Of a DNA stretch of 64,000 bases, positions 46,767-58,817 are shown one piece after another. The stretch spans positions 32,217,884-32,281,883 of the forward strand of contig NC_037093.1 in assembly GCF_002994745.2 (NCBI RefSeq). Direction: 5' to 3'. Position 1 is the stretch's first letter; every line of letters begins with the position of its first letter. The notes under the pieces are model-generated. The model was not told the DNA's origin. It saw only the letters and a list, made by a program, of their open reading frames with translations, and searched no databases. The translations under genes were made by a program, and so were the position numbers. The DNA comes from Rosa chinensis (taxonomy: Eukaryota > Streptophyta > Magnoliopsida > Rosales > Rosaceae).

Positions 46767-49521
46767 TGACAGGATCCGCCCCGGATTTCACCCTGAAATC
46801 CGAAGAGGCCCTGCGGGGCCCACCTTAGAAGAAATTCTACCAAAAATTTGACAGAACTTCCCCTAAAAATGGACAACCCAAAACCTGTAGAAAAACAATT
46901 ACACTTCTAAATCATCCATCCTTATTCTCCTGGAGCCACCCTGCTCCCTATATCACAACATCTCACATCTCTCATTTCATAAACCATTCTGAATTTAAGA
47001 ATATTAATCTCATAGGTTATCAGAGCAATCTAATGTACAAGCGAACAAGAGAATAGAAAGCAAGATAAATGACCGATGCTTTTATAATGCGAAAGCTATG
47101 ACAGCTATGCCTCAACCCCAAGTACGCTCGACCTCAAGCTAAACTGGCCTGCAAACTGGGCATTTAAAACCGAAGGGCCCAGGGGAAAACATTTAAAATC
47201 CGTTAGAGTGAGTGGACGAAAAATAAGTACTTTCAAATGTATAAGTAAAACTTAATGCTTTCCCAAGTTATTCTCTAAAATCTCGCATGCAGTAACAATC
47301 TTGAAAACACTCTTAAAATCTCATCCTCAATCCTTATAAAAACATCCTTTTCATGAGGCTCGTTTGATGACTAGAAAGGACTGCTGTCTAGTCATCTCAT
47401 GCCATCTAGGAGGGACTGCCACCCAGATGACGCATCGGAAGGGACTGCCAACCGAAATAGGAGGCGGTGGATAGAAGGGACTGCCAACTAGCCACAAGTA
47501 GTAGACGGGACTGCCGACTAACCACAGGTAGTAGACGGGATTGCCGACTAACTACCTCATGTCATCTGGAAGGGACTGCCAACCAGGTGACGCATCGGAT
47601 GGGACTGCCAACCGAGCTGTAGTCTGGAAGGGACTGCCAACCAGACTATTACCTAGAAGGGACTGCCAACAAGGTAAGATACGCATGCGCCAAAACTGGC
47701 CTCCTTAATAAACTGAATAGCCTCCTCAAGAAACTGAAAATAACCTCTTTCAATCACTTGCTTTCGGAAAGAAACTCGATATTACCTCAATAAATCAATA
47801 ATAATTCACCGAAAGCATAACTCAGTAATAACTCGCTAACTCAAACCTCGATATCTCAATAAATCCTCGAAAGCATAATCACATACTCTATAATTCAATA
47901 ATTGCTTTCGGAAAGAAAGCTCCATCTAACCCAAGTCTGATAAGTGCGGAATTCAAAACCCAATAAATCTCGATAAATCAATCATGCTCAAATATTTGCT
48001 AAATCCCTCGCACTCGTATATCTTCATAAAAACTGATATTCGAAAACAATAATTCTCATAATATTTTTCCAAATCAGTCACTTCCCGAAAATCATTTCCC
48101 AACTCAATAACTCATGAATGACTATCTCAAAAATCTACTAAAAGCCCTCGGGAAGGAATTTCAATACTAATCTCGTAATCCATAAATAAATCTCGATAAA
48201 CTAAATCTCAAATATTCAAAACATAATTAAATCTCATTTGGAAGAAAATAATAATAATACTGCATGCGGAATTAATTTAAAAACAAATGTCCACTCACAG
48301 TACTATTTAGGCGACCACGCTACCGGTTTCCTACTTCGAGCAGTAGCTCGGCACGTCGCCCTGTACACAATTATAATTCGCGAATAACAATCCGGAAATT
48401 AAATACAATTCCCACATCAAATCCTCATAAATCAACATTTTCATTTCTTCTCCAATTTAACCCAAACTTCACCATTAGTACCAATTCATTAATTGAAGGT
48501 TTCTAGGGCAAAACTGAGAGATATCCGATAGTGGAATTTCTCATAAACCAATAACCAAACTATTGAACTTCGGAAATTCTGATTAATATCCAAACCTCCT
48601 CCAATTTCCACCAAACACATATCCATAAATTCATAACAATATGTACTAGTCAATAGACCAAAACAACTCACCAGGATCGGCCGGACGCGCCCTCACGCGC
48701 CACCACAGGCAGCTGTGCCTGGCCCACGCGCCGCCGGTCAACCACCATATCTGGCTACCAAATTTTACCAGCATCAACAACTCAATATTCTAAGAATCTT
48801 TCATAACTGTGGCCAAGTCAGAAAATACCTCTAAGTGGCCGAACAATTAAGCAAACCGAAGTAGAGTAAAATTTTCTAATTATGCTTTCTTCCTCCACGC
48901 TGCAAATCGCTTCAAGATATTTGGGGAGCTTCAAGTACGCCTCAAGACGCTTCTAAAAAGCCTGTCTTTGTCGCCGGAGGTGGCCGGAATTCGGGTCAAC
49001 GGTCACCTGCTACAGTAAACTTCAAGGACCCGATACGTCGTTTTCCGGCCAAGCCGCCGTGAGCCACCACCGTAGGGGCCAAGAGGAGGTCAAGACGAGT
49101 CCGTAGCCACCAATTTGACGCTTTTTGGTGGTCGGAAAGAGAAAGCAACCGGAGTTGCAGAGGAGAGAGAGAAAATGCGCAGAGGAGAAAGAGAGAGCGT
49201 GCGGGAGGAGAGAGAAGGAGAAAAGAAAGTTACCTGGCCCAACAGTAAAAATTTCAAATATATACTACTTACTGTGAACAGTAACTTTCACATTTTCGCG
49301 TATAACTTTTGCATATGAGCTCCGATTTTTACGTACCACATATGCACGCGCTCGGTTTAACATCCACTACAACTTTCATGAAGGAAATTTTCTCAAATTT
49401 TGACCCGAACAAAAAGTCAACTTTTAGGGCCCCCTAAAATGTCGAAACGGAGCCAAAAAGTAAATGTCGTTTACCCATCGAAAGACTTGTAAACTGGTAA
49501 ATTCGGGTTCGGGACGTCACA
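46767..49521 (-). repeat. 5' LTR of the LARD (right copy)
   Basis: Near-identical to the left copy. By eye I count nine substitutions, all transitions, and one C insertion in a C-run near 49432. Most changed sites are in CpG or CHG context. Confidence 0.95.
47366..47677. repeat. array of ten short stem-loop-like units (right LARD LTR)
   Basis: Same array as at 41263-41574 with one C-to-T change in the core of the sixth unit (GGGATTGCC near 47538); no arm differs. Confidence 0.88.
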
Positions 49522-50099
49522 ATTGCAATTAGGTGGACTTTTTCATACTAAGTTGCACATTCGAGTTGATAGCCTTTCTAGGTGCTTAATGCGTTAAACA
49601 TGACATGATTGACTAGCTTTCTAGGGTTTGATTGCATGTTTGATAGGATTAGTCTAGGTGCTTTCGCTTAGGTTAATTAGCATTGAAAGTAAAATATGGG
49701 AAATTGTTTGCTTTTGAACGTTTCACATGATCAACTCCTCTTACATGACTATGATGAACAATGATGAACTTGAATCAATTTTAATCATGAGTTTCGACTT
49801 TGATCCTTGTACTCACATCCCCTTTGTGTTTTTATGTTTTTACATTTTAATTATTTAGTTAACTTAGTATTTATTTTCGGCAAAAGAAAACCAAAAACAA
49901 AATCTCCCCTTATTTTTGTAAATAATGTTTATAATTGTGAATACCTTTGTGAATATTATACTTTGTTTTAATTTTAATAGTTTAATTGTTTGACAATGAC
50001 AGGTGTACCCTCAATCCCCGGAATAGAACGATCCCTATTTATTACATACTACTAATGACATTTCAGGGTTAAATTGGTCGCTTCCCAAAAGCGACATCA

Positions 50100-50345
50100 T
50101 CGGCTCTAAGAGAAGATCTTATACAAGCAATTAACAAAGATTTTACTCAAATATATCATTGGCAAAATTAAAAGCACCTTGGCGAATTAAAATAATTGCC
50201 CAAAGCAGTTTCAACCTTGCTTCAAATTATGCTGATATCACCTTCCGACAAATCTCTAGACAAGCGAATTTCTAGCACATATTGCTTAAATAGATCATTC
50301 AGTTGAAAACAAAATTTGGGATCGTTGTGTTTCCCATTTTACTTC
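50100..50345 (+). pseudogene. LINE-A fragment 4: RNase H end
   Basis: Resumes directly after the TR-GAG with ALREDLIQAINKDFTQIYHW, then further pieces of an RNase H (RVT_3) domain with frame breaks. With 30351-31469 it rebuilds one domain around the TSD TCGGC. Confidence 0.75.
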
Positions 50346-50689
50346 AAATCCCTTGTTGTTAGTCAGTTAGGCCATCTCCAACCCTAAGCCAAGGGGTGGA
50401 TATAGCCCAGAAAAATACCAATTTCCATCTCCAACCCAGGGCTAGGTTAAACCAAAAAACTGATTTTTTTTTTTGTGGGGGGGGGGGGGGGGGGGGGGGC
50501 AAAAAGGGCCGAGTGGGCTAAACCTAGACCTTTGTATAGCCCTTTGCTCGTGGGGACCACACTGGTGACCCAAATAAATCAGATCAACAAATCAATGGCT
50601 TAGATTAAAGTATGATACAACTGCTGATGTTAGCTAGCTGTTAGAAAACTATCCGTTGGTTTTTTTTTGAAATGTAAAGGCAATTTTTG
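50346..50689. other. possible MITE end with a long G tract
   Basis: GGCCATCTCCAACCC (from 50371) and a second CCATCTCCAACCC copy (from 50426) resemble a MITE terminus, but I see no matching right end. An uninterrupted run of 23 G lies at 50477-50499. No gene is present. Confidence 0.4.
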
Positions 50690-51624
50690 AAAAAAAAAAA
50701 ATTGCACACAAGTGTCAATTTGAAACTTTAATTTGTGATAAGGCCACTTATTTTTTTTTGTACACATAAGGCCACTTGCTTCTTCAAAATATTTCATATC
50801 TGACCATATTGCCCTTTCACCTAACGAAATCAATTAGATCGTCTCTCTCTCTCTCTCTCTCCAGCAAACCCTTCCTTCGACACCAACTCGTTCGGCTCCG
50901 GCAGTATAGAACCGCCCTGTGCGAAAACGCCGTCATCGATTCCGGAGTAAAGCTCCGATCGTCAAGCCTCCAAACTCCTCAACGGCGGCCCCAAAGCTCC
51001 GATTGAAAACGAATGGTGGTTGCCGAAGAAGATGAAGAACTTGAGTTGCTCTCCATCGAGCCAGAATCTAATATTTTGTCTTAATCAAAGAATTTAACCT
51101 ATGGCGGCAAGGGGCGGGCATCGAAATTGAGTCATGATGAGCTCGGCTCCGTCGTCTCCAAGCCACAACTCTGTCGTCTCCAAGCCTCAGCTCTGTTGAA
51201 TCCTAGCAAGGCGAAAATGGGAGTGGTTAAGAACATCTACAATGCCATGGAATTATCAGAAGCTGCAAATTGCTCTCAGATCTAAATCCAATATACTTCT
51301 CAATCTGTCGACCCTTCGCTCCCTCTTTCTGTTTATGTTTTCCGGTGCTTCATTTTCATTTTGTATTTCTGGCTTCTAGGTTGATTTTTGTTATCGGAAA
51401 AAAAATTAGACGGTGTTTAGTTTGGTTTGATTTGATTGTGATTTATTGGAATGAATGGGTTTGGATTTGTTTGAATTCATCTGTTGTGGAATTTTGCAGG
51501 GGAGAGAAAAAGAGTTGTGATCTTGTATGATACGGGGATGGTTTTGTTAGTTTGTATTGTTTTGATTTCTTTTGGTTTTGTTGTGTGGAATTGCTAGACT
51601 TTACGTATATAATGTATCAAGACT

Positions 51625-52245
51625 CGACACATTAACAGTAGCTTATGTTATAGTGGAGTTGTTTTTTAACACATTAACAGTAGTTTTTGTTATAATGGAG
51701 TAGTTTTTTTTTAACACATTAACTGTAGCTTCTATTTGAGCATTGCAAATCTTTGAGAATAGCTTTTAGTATTAGTGATAGTAGTTTTTCTTACTGGTGA
51801 CAGTAGCTTTTCGTGTTGGTGACAGCAGCTTTTGTTGATGGTCAAAGTAGCTTCTGTTACTGGAGTAGCTCTTTAGTGTAAGAGTAGCTCGCTGGTGTTG
51901 GTGATAGTAGCTTTTGTTGTTGGTAATAGTAACTTTTGGTATTGGTGAGAGTAGCTTTTGGTGTTGGTAACAGTCGCTTTTGGTGTTGGTAACAGTAGCT
52001 TTTGTTTGTGGGGATAGTAGATTATGGTTTTGAGGAGAAAATTTTTTTTGGTAACAATAGCTTTTTTGTCATAATAGCTTTGATTGCTGATTATAGTAGC
52101 TTTTGTTACCTCACCGAAAGTTGCTAGTAGCTTTTGTTGCTGATGACAGTAGCTTTTGTACCTCATCGAAGGTTGTTGGAAATTTCACCAGAGTAGTTTT
52201 TGTTACTAGCGACAGTAGCATTTGATGTTAGTGGCAGTAGCTTTT
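51625..52245 (+). repeat. minisatellite with GTAGCTTTTG core
   Basis: About 25 imperfect copies of a 20-24-base unit close to GGTGACAGTAGCTTTTGTTG. Unit spacing varies and some copies have lost the core. Short frames across it are by-products. Confidence 0.85.
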
Positions 52246-52364
52246 GTGGTCTCCGGAGGTCGGCCGAAGACTCGCCGGAGAAGAGAGAGAGGATGATTAT
52301 TGACTTTTTACTTTAGTGACATTTATGTAAATATGTTGGTTTTTTATATCCAAAATTTAACACA

Positions 52365-52850
52365 TTTTTTTTTTTTTGAAATAAGGCCAATACGGCTGCC
52401 CTCAAGCCTTGACTATTAATGAAACCTCAGAAAACATGGGGGGGACATGATACCTGAACCCCAAATTACAATAAGCATAAGAAGAACATCTCGAGATAAT
52501 AACGAGAGTCTCCACAAAACATATGTATTCTAACATGCACCAATTAGCGAAGAGTGCACCTTTGGCAACTCTGTTTGCTTTACAAAGGTGGTGACATACC
52601 GGAAAGATATTGCTCACGCGGAGCCATAATTGACTAATACTATCAGCTTTCCCACTATGTTGCCACCGGGAAACTAATTCGGTGACACTTAGTTTCATCC
52701 TGCTATTAAAAGGTTGTGACCATTTGACGAAGCAAGGAACTCGCCGCCTAGCCAGAGCAGACAAGGCACACAAGGTGTGCAGTTCGAGACAGTGCCCAAG
52801 TCACCCTACCACAACTCAGTAGAGACTTATTGCAGACATTAAGCCACATC
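52365..52850 (-). mobile_element. LINE-like 3' fragment
   Basis: A 12-T run (52366-52377) is the A-tail of a minus-strand insert. The adjacent minus-strand frame (52402-52773) reads SVTELVSRWQHSGKADS and KANRVAKGALFANW, as in tails of plant non-LTR elements, but I cannot assign a domain firmly. The upstream limit is not clear, and short GC-rich frames up to 53580 may belong to it. Confidence 0.4.
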
Positions 52851-53849
52851 CTACTAAAATAAAAAAAAACCATAATAAATAAAGTAAAGAAACATCACCA
52901 TTAGCCCAATATGGGCCCAAAGTCAGAGTCCAAGTCCACAATCTATCACTAGTATTGAGATAACAATCCAAAGGCCTAGCCGTTACTTCATTATCGCTGC
53001 TGCCGCCGCCATTGTAGAAAAAACACAGCCACTGCCCCACCACCAACATCGCCCACCCAACCCGATCTGGAGCTTCTTATCCAAACATCTCCATACCAGA
53101 TCAAACCTGCAACCAAATCCAAGCGCAGCGACCATGGAAGATTGAAACGGCATCCAATCCAAACTAGTGTTAGCGCTGCCGTTGTCACGGCAAGCTGCAA
53201 CAGCCATAATTGAGCGCCTCCCCAACCTGATCTGGAGCCTCCCCCTCCAAACGTCACAACCGGTGCCTCTCCATCTCCAAACCAGATCGAACCGGCAACG
53301 AAATCCCACTCCTACAGCCATGGCAATCTGATCTGATCCCCCACTCCTATTAGCCCTTCGACCCGCCTACTTTCATCTCCCACAACGAAATAAACGCTCC
53401 AGGCCGCCATTGAAGCTCTCAACACCATTAATTGATCTCTAAACCTAGCAAACAGACCCCAAACACCACACCAGGCCAACAATAAGGCGTACTGACGGTG
53501 GCCCGTCCGATGACGACGTCCAAGGGATACGCCGTCGGACGAACGAAGGGAAGAGATTGATTTCCTCAGGCACATGTAGGCGCGTTCCAGTAATTAATCT
53601 AACTTTTTTAATCTAGTGACCTTATGAGGGAAAAAAATAGTTGGTGGCCTTATGGCTAAAAAAAAAAATTCAAATATGCACTTATATGTAATTAACCAAA
53701 AAAAAAAAGATAAGTATTCCTATAAATACCTATATCACCTCATTTTCATATCTCACATTCTGTCATATTTTTTATCTACCTCCTAACTCCCATATTTGCT
53801 ACTTTTTTTTTTTTTTTTTGAATCAATGCTGTATGATTTTATAAATGGA

Positions 53850-54350
53850 GCTACTCAAGTGAGCCTATTACAATCATAGTTTAGAACATCTATTATGCAC
53901 TCTGGTGCATTGTGAGGCCATATAGAAGCATGTAATCCTTCAAAACCAATTGTAGCCAAATGGTGGGCGACTCCATTGTAGCTCCAAGAAGTATGAATGA
54001 TCTTCACTCCTGTTAATTGAGACCATGTCTATATAATATCATCAATAATGCCTCCATTTGCCATCAAACTGTGATCTGCAGTATGTACTTCTGCTATTGC
54101 TTCCATATAGTCACTTTGCACAACCACATTCTGCACTTAAAGAGAGAGTAGCATATCTAGGCGTTCTCTTATTGCAAGCATTTCACACTATTTTGGGGAT
54201 GCTGTATATGGAATGGGACGTGCAAAAGCAGCAATAAAGTCCCCATTACAGTTGCGCAGCACACCACTGATGCCACCTTGATGATGATTAGGAAGAAACG
54301 TAGCTTCAACAAGGTAAGACGTCCTTAATCAGTCAGATTCTAGGCCTTAC
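53850..54350 (-). pseudogene. LINE-B RNase H domain
   Basis: The minus strand reads GGISGVLRNCNGDFIAAFAR, then AIRERLDMLLSL, VVVQSDYMEAIAEV, HTSWSYNGVAHHLA, in the order of plant RVT_3 RNase H domains (the QSDYMEAI segment matches ESDS.EAI). In-frame stops are present. Confidence 0.75.
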
Positions 54351-54383
54351 GCTGCATCGTAGATAAAGGTTTTGTAGAGGTAT

Positions 54384-56296
54384 TGTTAGGTCCATAATTA
54401 CCTAGCAATTATTCCCCTAATCTTGCACTTTTGCTTAATCGTTGTGTTTATTTATATATATTTATTATGTTTTCCTTATCATGCTAGGAAATGATGGAGA
54501 AGCTTGAAAGTGCCCTAAAAACTCAACTTTAGCACATTAATTTTCCTACTCCAGCAAGGAGAAAGTGAGCTAGATAAGGAAGGAGGGGCGGAAGCCTGAC
54601 CAAATGAACTCCAAATGAGCTGAAAATTTTCAGATCCATTCTAGACATCCTAAGGATCATTTCTTATGAAGAGATCAAGAGCTAGTTCGGAGTGGAAGGC
54701 CTTCAAAAGATTGGTGCAAATTTCTGCACTAGAAGATAAAAACTGTAAAACCGGACCTGTACGGATTCCGGCAGCATTTCCGGCCACAATGACCCTTCTA
54801 CCCTTACTTTTTCTCCTCCACTAAAATATCTATGGGCTTTCTAAGTCATTTCTATATGGAGTCAAAGACTAGATCCATAATTTGTGCTTACACATTTGTC
54901 AATCACATCTAGCCCTTCATTCCTTCTGATCTCCACCCTTGATTTGGATTGCCTTGGCCTTTAAATAGCCCTTCCTCTCTCCCAAAATCGGGCATCCCCT
55001 TGACTCCCTCATTTTGGAGCATCAAAATCTCTCTTTTATCTAGTTTTAGGTTAGTTTTTCATACCTTGTACATAGTTCTTTGAGTTTGTGTGAGAAATAG
55101 GTGTGTAGGCACTTGGGTTTCACCAAAACCGAAGTTACTACACACTCTAAATCAATCACAACACTTGCTTTCACACATCCAAGCCTTTGTTCTTCTTTGT
55201 TCTTCAGTTTTGTGGATGTGTATGGTGTTTTGGGTTGTAAAACCGAAAATCCCATACCTTGAAGCAATTCTCTCATCATTTGACATCTTTGAGAGCTAGG
55301 TGGGAGGTTGGGTAGTTGTTCTCTTTTATCTTCCTTCTCTCTTTAATATGATGTTCATGGCTTGTATTTGTAATAACATGTGTTGTGAGTTGTTGGATTT
55401 GAGGCTAAGGCTAGCTCTAGCTAAACTTATGTGCAAATAATGTAAATTTCCATGTGTTTTGATGTTTATGCATGCTTTGAATCTTTTGGCTACTATACTT
55501 TCATGTACCCTAACTGTGTTTATAGATTTATCACCTAGAAGCATGCTTTAAGAAATTAATGAATCGGAAACATGAACTTGATAAACTCTTGATTCCGTGA
55601 GCATGTGTAGCTAAATATGTGGTGGCTTAGCTTATTCCTACTGGAAGAACTAAGTTGCTTGAATTTCTTACCTTGAAATTAAAGCATGATGTTGTGAATT
55701 TAGGTTCCGGAAGAATTTAGGCTCACAGCACCATAGGCCATTTAGGATCCGGAAGATTTGAATGGTATAAAGGTCGTGTAATTTAGCTTTGCTTCAAAAG
55801 AGATTGTTAAATTGCATGATTAGTTGGTTTCTTGGTAGCTTCACCAAAGCACTAAGGGGAAGTTTGTGAAAGCATGTTATTACATCAAATATAGTTTACA
55901 TTTTGTGCATGAGTAAGGTTAGGTGTGATGCCTAGGTCTCTATTCTTCTCATTGATTTAGTATCTACATTTTTAGTTGTTTATTTTATTTTATGCAACTT
56001 AATTAACTTCATAAAAATTAAAATCAACCAAACTGTTCACTACCACAATGGTAAATACCATCCTCATGATCTTTAGCTTCCAAAGGGCTAAGGTTGTGAA
56101 TTTGTAAAAAGGTAGACTTTGCATGTGTTTTCTAGGTTTATTTTCGCGGTGATCTAGCTAGGGTAGAGTTAATCAATCCCTTGGATACGATACTCTTATT
56201 TTTCCCTTTTACTAAAACTTGACCTCCTATACTTAAGAGTAGGGCACATCATCCATAAATTGTCATACACTTTCATACTTCGTGATGCACCCAACA
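54384..56296 (+). mobile_element. solo LTR (LTR-D family) inside LINE-B
   Basis: Starts TGTTAGGTCCATAATTACC and ends GCACCCAACA, giving TGTT/AACA inverted termini. A perfect TSD, GGTAT, flanks it (54379-54383 and 56297-56301). It is the same family as 25203-30350 in opposite orientation. A TTTAAATAG box lies near 54960. Frames at 55046-55544 are LTR noise. Confidence 0.9.
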
Positions 56297-56301
56297 GGTA
56301 T

Positions 56302-57298
56302 GCATGCTTTGAAAATCTTCCAGCCATGTAAAACTACTGAGCCCCAAATCCTGAGTTGTTTGAGTTTTATTTTGCCATAAAGTATTATTTTTGTTCTTCC
56401 AAACTATCCATATGATCATGAGAAGCCTAGCAAAGAGGTCTGGTTGCATTTGCATTGCTCTTTCCATGCAACATCCATTCTTTAAAATTGATAGAAGGAA
56501 GAAGAATGTGTTGCATGTTAAAAGGAGAAGCAGATAGAATGGATGCAGTTGTAGGGCACTTACAGAAGAGATGTGATGTGTCTTCAACTGTTGAGTTACA
56601 CAACAAACATTTGGCATCCCCTTGATAACCCTTAAGAATTAAACATTCCTTGGTTGGCAGTAAGTTCTGATATACCCTTCAAACGCAGGTATGAAATTTA
56701 CCTGGGACTTTTGCTCCCCATATCTTCTTCCAAAGTTCCCAGAAAGGATTCCCTTGTGAAGTACAGGTTAAGACATTTGGAAGCACATGTTCTCTAGCTA
56801 ACCAATAGGCATATTTAACAGAGTAAAAACCCTCTTATGTGGACTCCAAATAAGCCGATCAGAACATGGACACCTACTTAAAGTTATACATAAGACTTGT
56901 GCAGCAACTTGTGGAGGAAATAGTGCATTTACTAAAGCAGGGATCCACTCCCTAGTACTTTCATTGATTAGGTCAGCCAGATACTCCAATTCAGTGTTTG
57001 CCGGCCTAGACAACATGGTAGGTGTTGACACTGGAATCCATTTATCATGCCATATCCGATCCTACCTATCATCTCTAATTTTTCATTGCACACCTGTTTT
57101 CAGAATTGGTCTGTCATTTAGAATACTTCTCCAAGAAAAGGATGGAGGGTCCCCTACTTCAGCTTCCCAAAATGAGGATTGTGGAAAGTATCTCTCTTTG
57201 TACAAACGAGCTATAAGAGATTGAGGGTTAGAAATAAGTCTCCAGCCCTGTTTAGCAAGCATAGTAAGGTCATATGCATAAATGTTTTTAAAATCCAT
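56302..57298 (-). pseudogene. LINE-B zinc-binding and post-RT region
   Basis: Minus-strand frames give MLAKQGWRLISNPQSLIARL with YFPQSSFWEAEVG (57083-57298), then STREWIPALVNALFPPQVA with RVFTLLNMPIG (56798-57031), then LFARLLMIIWIVWKNKNNTL (56273-56617). These match consecutive segments after the RT of plant LINEs. Frameshifts separate them. Confidence 0.75.
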
Positions 57299-57619
57299 AC
57301 CTCCTTGCTTTGTTAGACATAATTTCTCACAGCTTCTCTAATGAATTTTCTTATTCTCATCTATATAATTCCCCAAAAGAAGGATGCACAAAGCTGATGA
57401 ATATCATCACATAAACCTTTTTGTAGAAGATAGCAGTTCATTGCATACAATGGCAGTGTTTCTGCCACTGCCTTTATGAGAATCTCCTTTACTGTACAAA
57501 TCAAGATCTTGCACTTCCAATTGATTAATTTCTTTGTTAACTTATCTTTGATATACTCAAAGATTGCTGTTTTGGATCTTCCTATATGAAGAGGTAAACC
57601 AAGATACCTATCATGTTCT

Positions 57620-58472
57620 TCAATTCACTTCACGTACATCAAGAATAGAGGCTAAAAAGTGTTGTTGTTCCAATGAAACATTCTTGCTAAACTCCATACT
57701 ACTTTTCTGATAATTAACTTTCTGACTAGAAGCTTTTTCATGCACATTGAGGATTGCATGAAATCTGTGACATTCTTCCTCATTTGATGTACCAAATAAA
57801 AGACTCTCATCCGCAAAAAATAAGTGATGGAGAGCTGGAGCTTCAGGACACATTGTTAGTCCTTCAATTACACCATTCTGCATTGCATTTGTAATCAAAG
57901 CTTAAAGGCCTTTAGCGCACAAAATGAAAAGTTAAGGTGACTATAGTTCAACTTGTTGAATACCCCGAGTAGGCAAAATTTTGAAGGTTGGCTCACCCTG
58001 AATAAGAATAGCATAGCTGACAGTAGTAACACATTTCATAACCATATTAATCCACTGAGTACAAAATCCTAGTTTTGTCAACATGGCCTGCAGGAATTGC
58101 CATTCTAAGCGCATATGCCTTACTAATATCAAGCTTATGCATGAAGTGTGCAGCCTTCGTAGTCACCAGTGTGTTATCAGAGATCAATTTGCCCGGCACG
58201 TAGGCACTTCGTAATGGTGAGATAATATCTGGAAAACACTGCTTTAATCTGTTTGCCACCACCTCTGAACTTATTCTACAGATAACATTGCAGAGGGAAA
58301 TGGGCTTCAAATGAGCTGCCTCATTTGGATCTTTGATTTTAGGTATAAGACATAAATACGTAAAGTTGGACTGGTCCCAAAATTCACCCCTCTCTAACTT
58401 ATTACGAACTGCATTACAGACATCCAAGCTAACCACATCCCAAAATTTTTGGTAGAAAAAAGGAGTCATACC
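57620..58472 (-). pseudogene. LINE-B reverse transcriptase
   Basis: Frames give MTPFFYQKFWDVV, LIPKIKDPNEAAHLKPISLC with VICRISSEVVANRL (58047-58475), MRLEWQFLQAMLTKLGF (57941-58132) and HHLFFADESLLFGTSNEEE (57620-57898). These are RT motifs in canonical order. The catalytic FADD reads FADE, so this copy lacks one of the paired Asp residues. The preceding linker (EIKKALFQMHPSKS-like, near 59440-59480) lies beyond the hAT MITE. Confidence 0.85.
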
Positions 58473-58777
58473 CAAGGTTCTAAAAAACGCTAGGCGCTAG
58501 TCGGGCGGTGACCCGAGGACTAGCGCCCAGGGCGCCTAGGCGGGGACCAGGCTGTTTTTATTTTTATATTTTATTTTTATTTTTATAACATATAATTATT
58601 TAAATAAAAATATAAGGTATATATAATGTTGGAAAATAGAAAGAATGGCATGGACAAATAGGTCAATTGAGCAATAACTCACTAAGTATAATAATATAAA
58701 AAATAAAAATAAAAACCCAGCTTGAGTCTTCGACATTCCAACCTATCCCACTAAAGTACTAATTAAACCAAACCCAC

Positions 58778-58817
<40 letters not shown>

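Larger units (their letters stand above)
40664..49521 (-). mobile_element. LARD: coding-free gypsy-type LTR retrotransposon
   Basis: 8.86 kb with LTRs of 2754 and 2755 bases at 40664-43417 and 46767-49521 and a 3.35-kb interior. The primer site and purine tract show minus orientation. ATTGCAA occurs on both sides (40656-40662 and 49522-49528); a 5-bp TSD lies within this repeat, with exact ends uncertain by one to three bases. No gag, pol or integrase frame exists, so it depends on a partner. Its purine-tract region resembles the 3' end of Tekay/Del-type chromoviruses, which is a guess at the source clade. Confidence 0.92.
31470..50099 (+). mobile_element. complete gag-only Athila-like LTR retrotransposon (TR-GAG type)
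   Basis: Two 2298-bp LTRs (31470-33767 and 38936-50099, the latter split by the LARD) start TGATAGGAGC and end GCGACATCA. A perfect 5-bp TSD, TCGGC, flanks the element (31465-31469 and 50100-50104). It has a tRNA-Asp-type primer site, one gag gene and a purine tract before the 3' LTR, but no protease, reverse transcriptase, RNase H or integrase in the 5.2-kb interior. It would need enzymes from an Athila-like partner. LTRs differ by about two bases, so the insertion is young. Confidence 0.93.
38936..50099 (+). repeat. 3' LTR of the TR-GAG element, split by the LARD
   Basis: Two segments, 38936-40662 (1727 bases) and 49529-50099 (571 bases), add up to exactly 2298 and match the 5' LTR without gaps. 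Everything between is the LARD with its 7-base flanking repeat. Confidence 0.95.
50690..53700. mobile_element. degenerate MULE-like element
   Basis: Left (about 50705-50785) and right (about 53605-53690) ends are imperfectly inverted: both read AGTG..ATTTGAA, T-run, ATAAGGCCAC, T-run, CATAAGG(C/T)CACT from outside in. I could not fix a TSD. The interior has a CT-repeat (50842-50862), a GC-rich exon-like stretch (50870-51270), a minisatellite and a LINE fragment. No transposase is visible. Confidence 0.5.

Noticed and set aside
55046..55544. Frames of 69-77 residues
   Set aside because: They lie in a solo LTR whose sequence is shared with 25203-30350, with no known domain.
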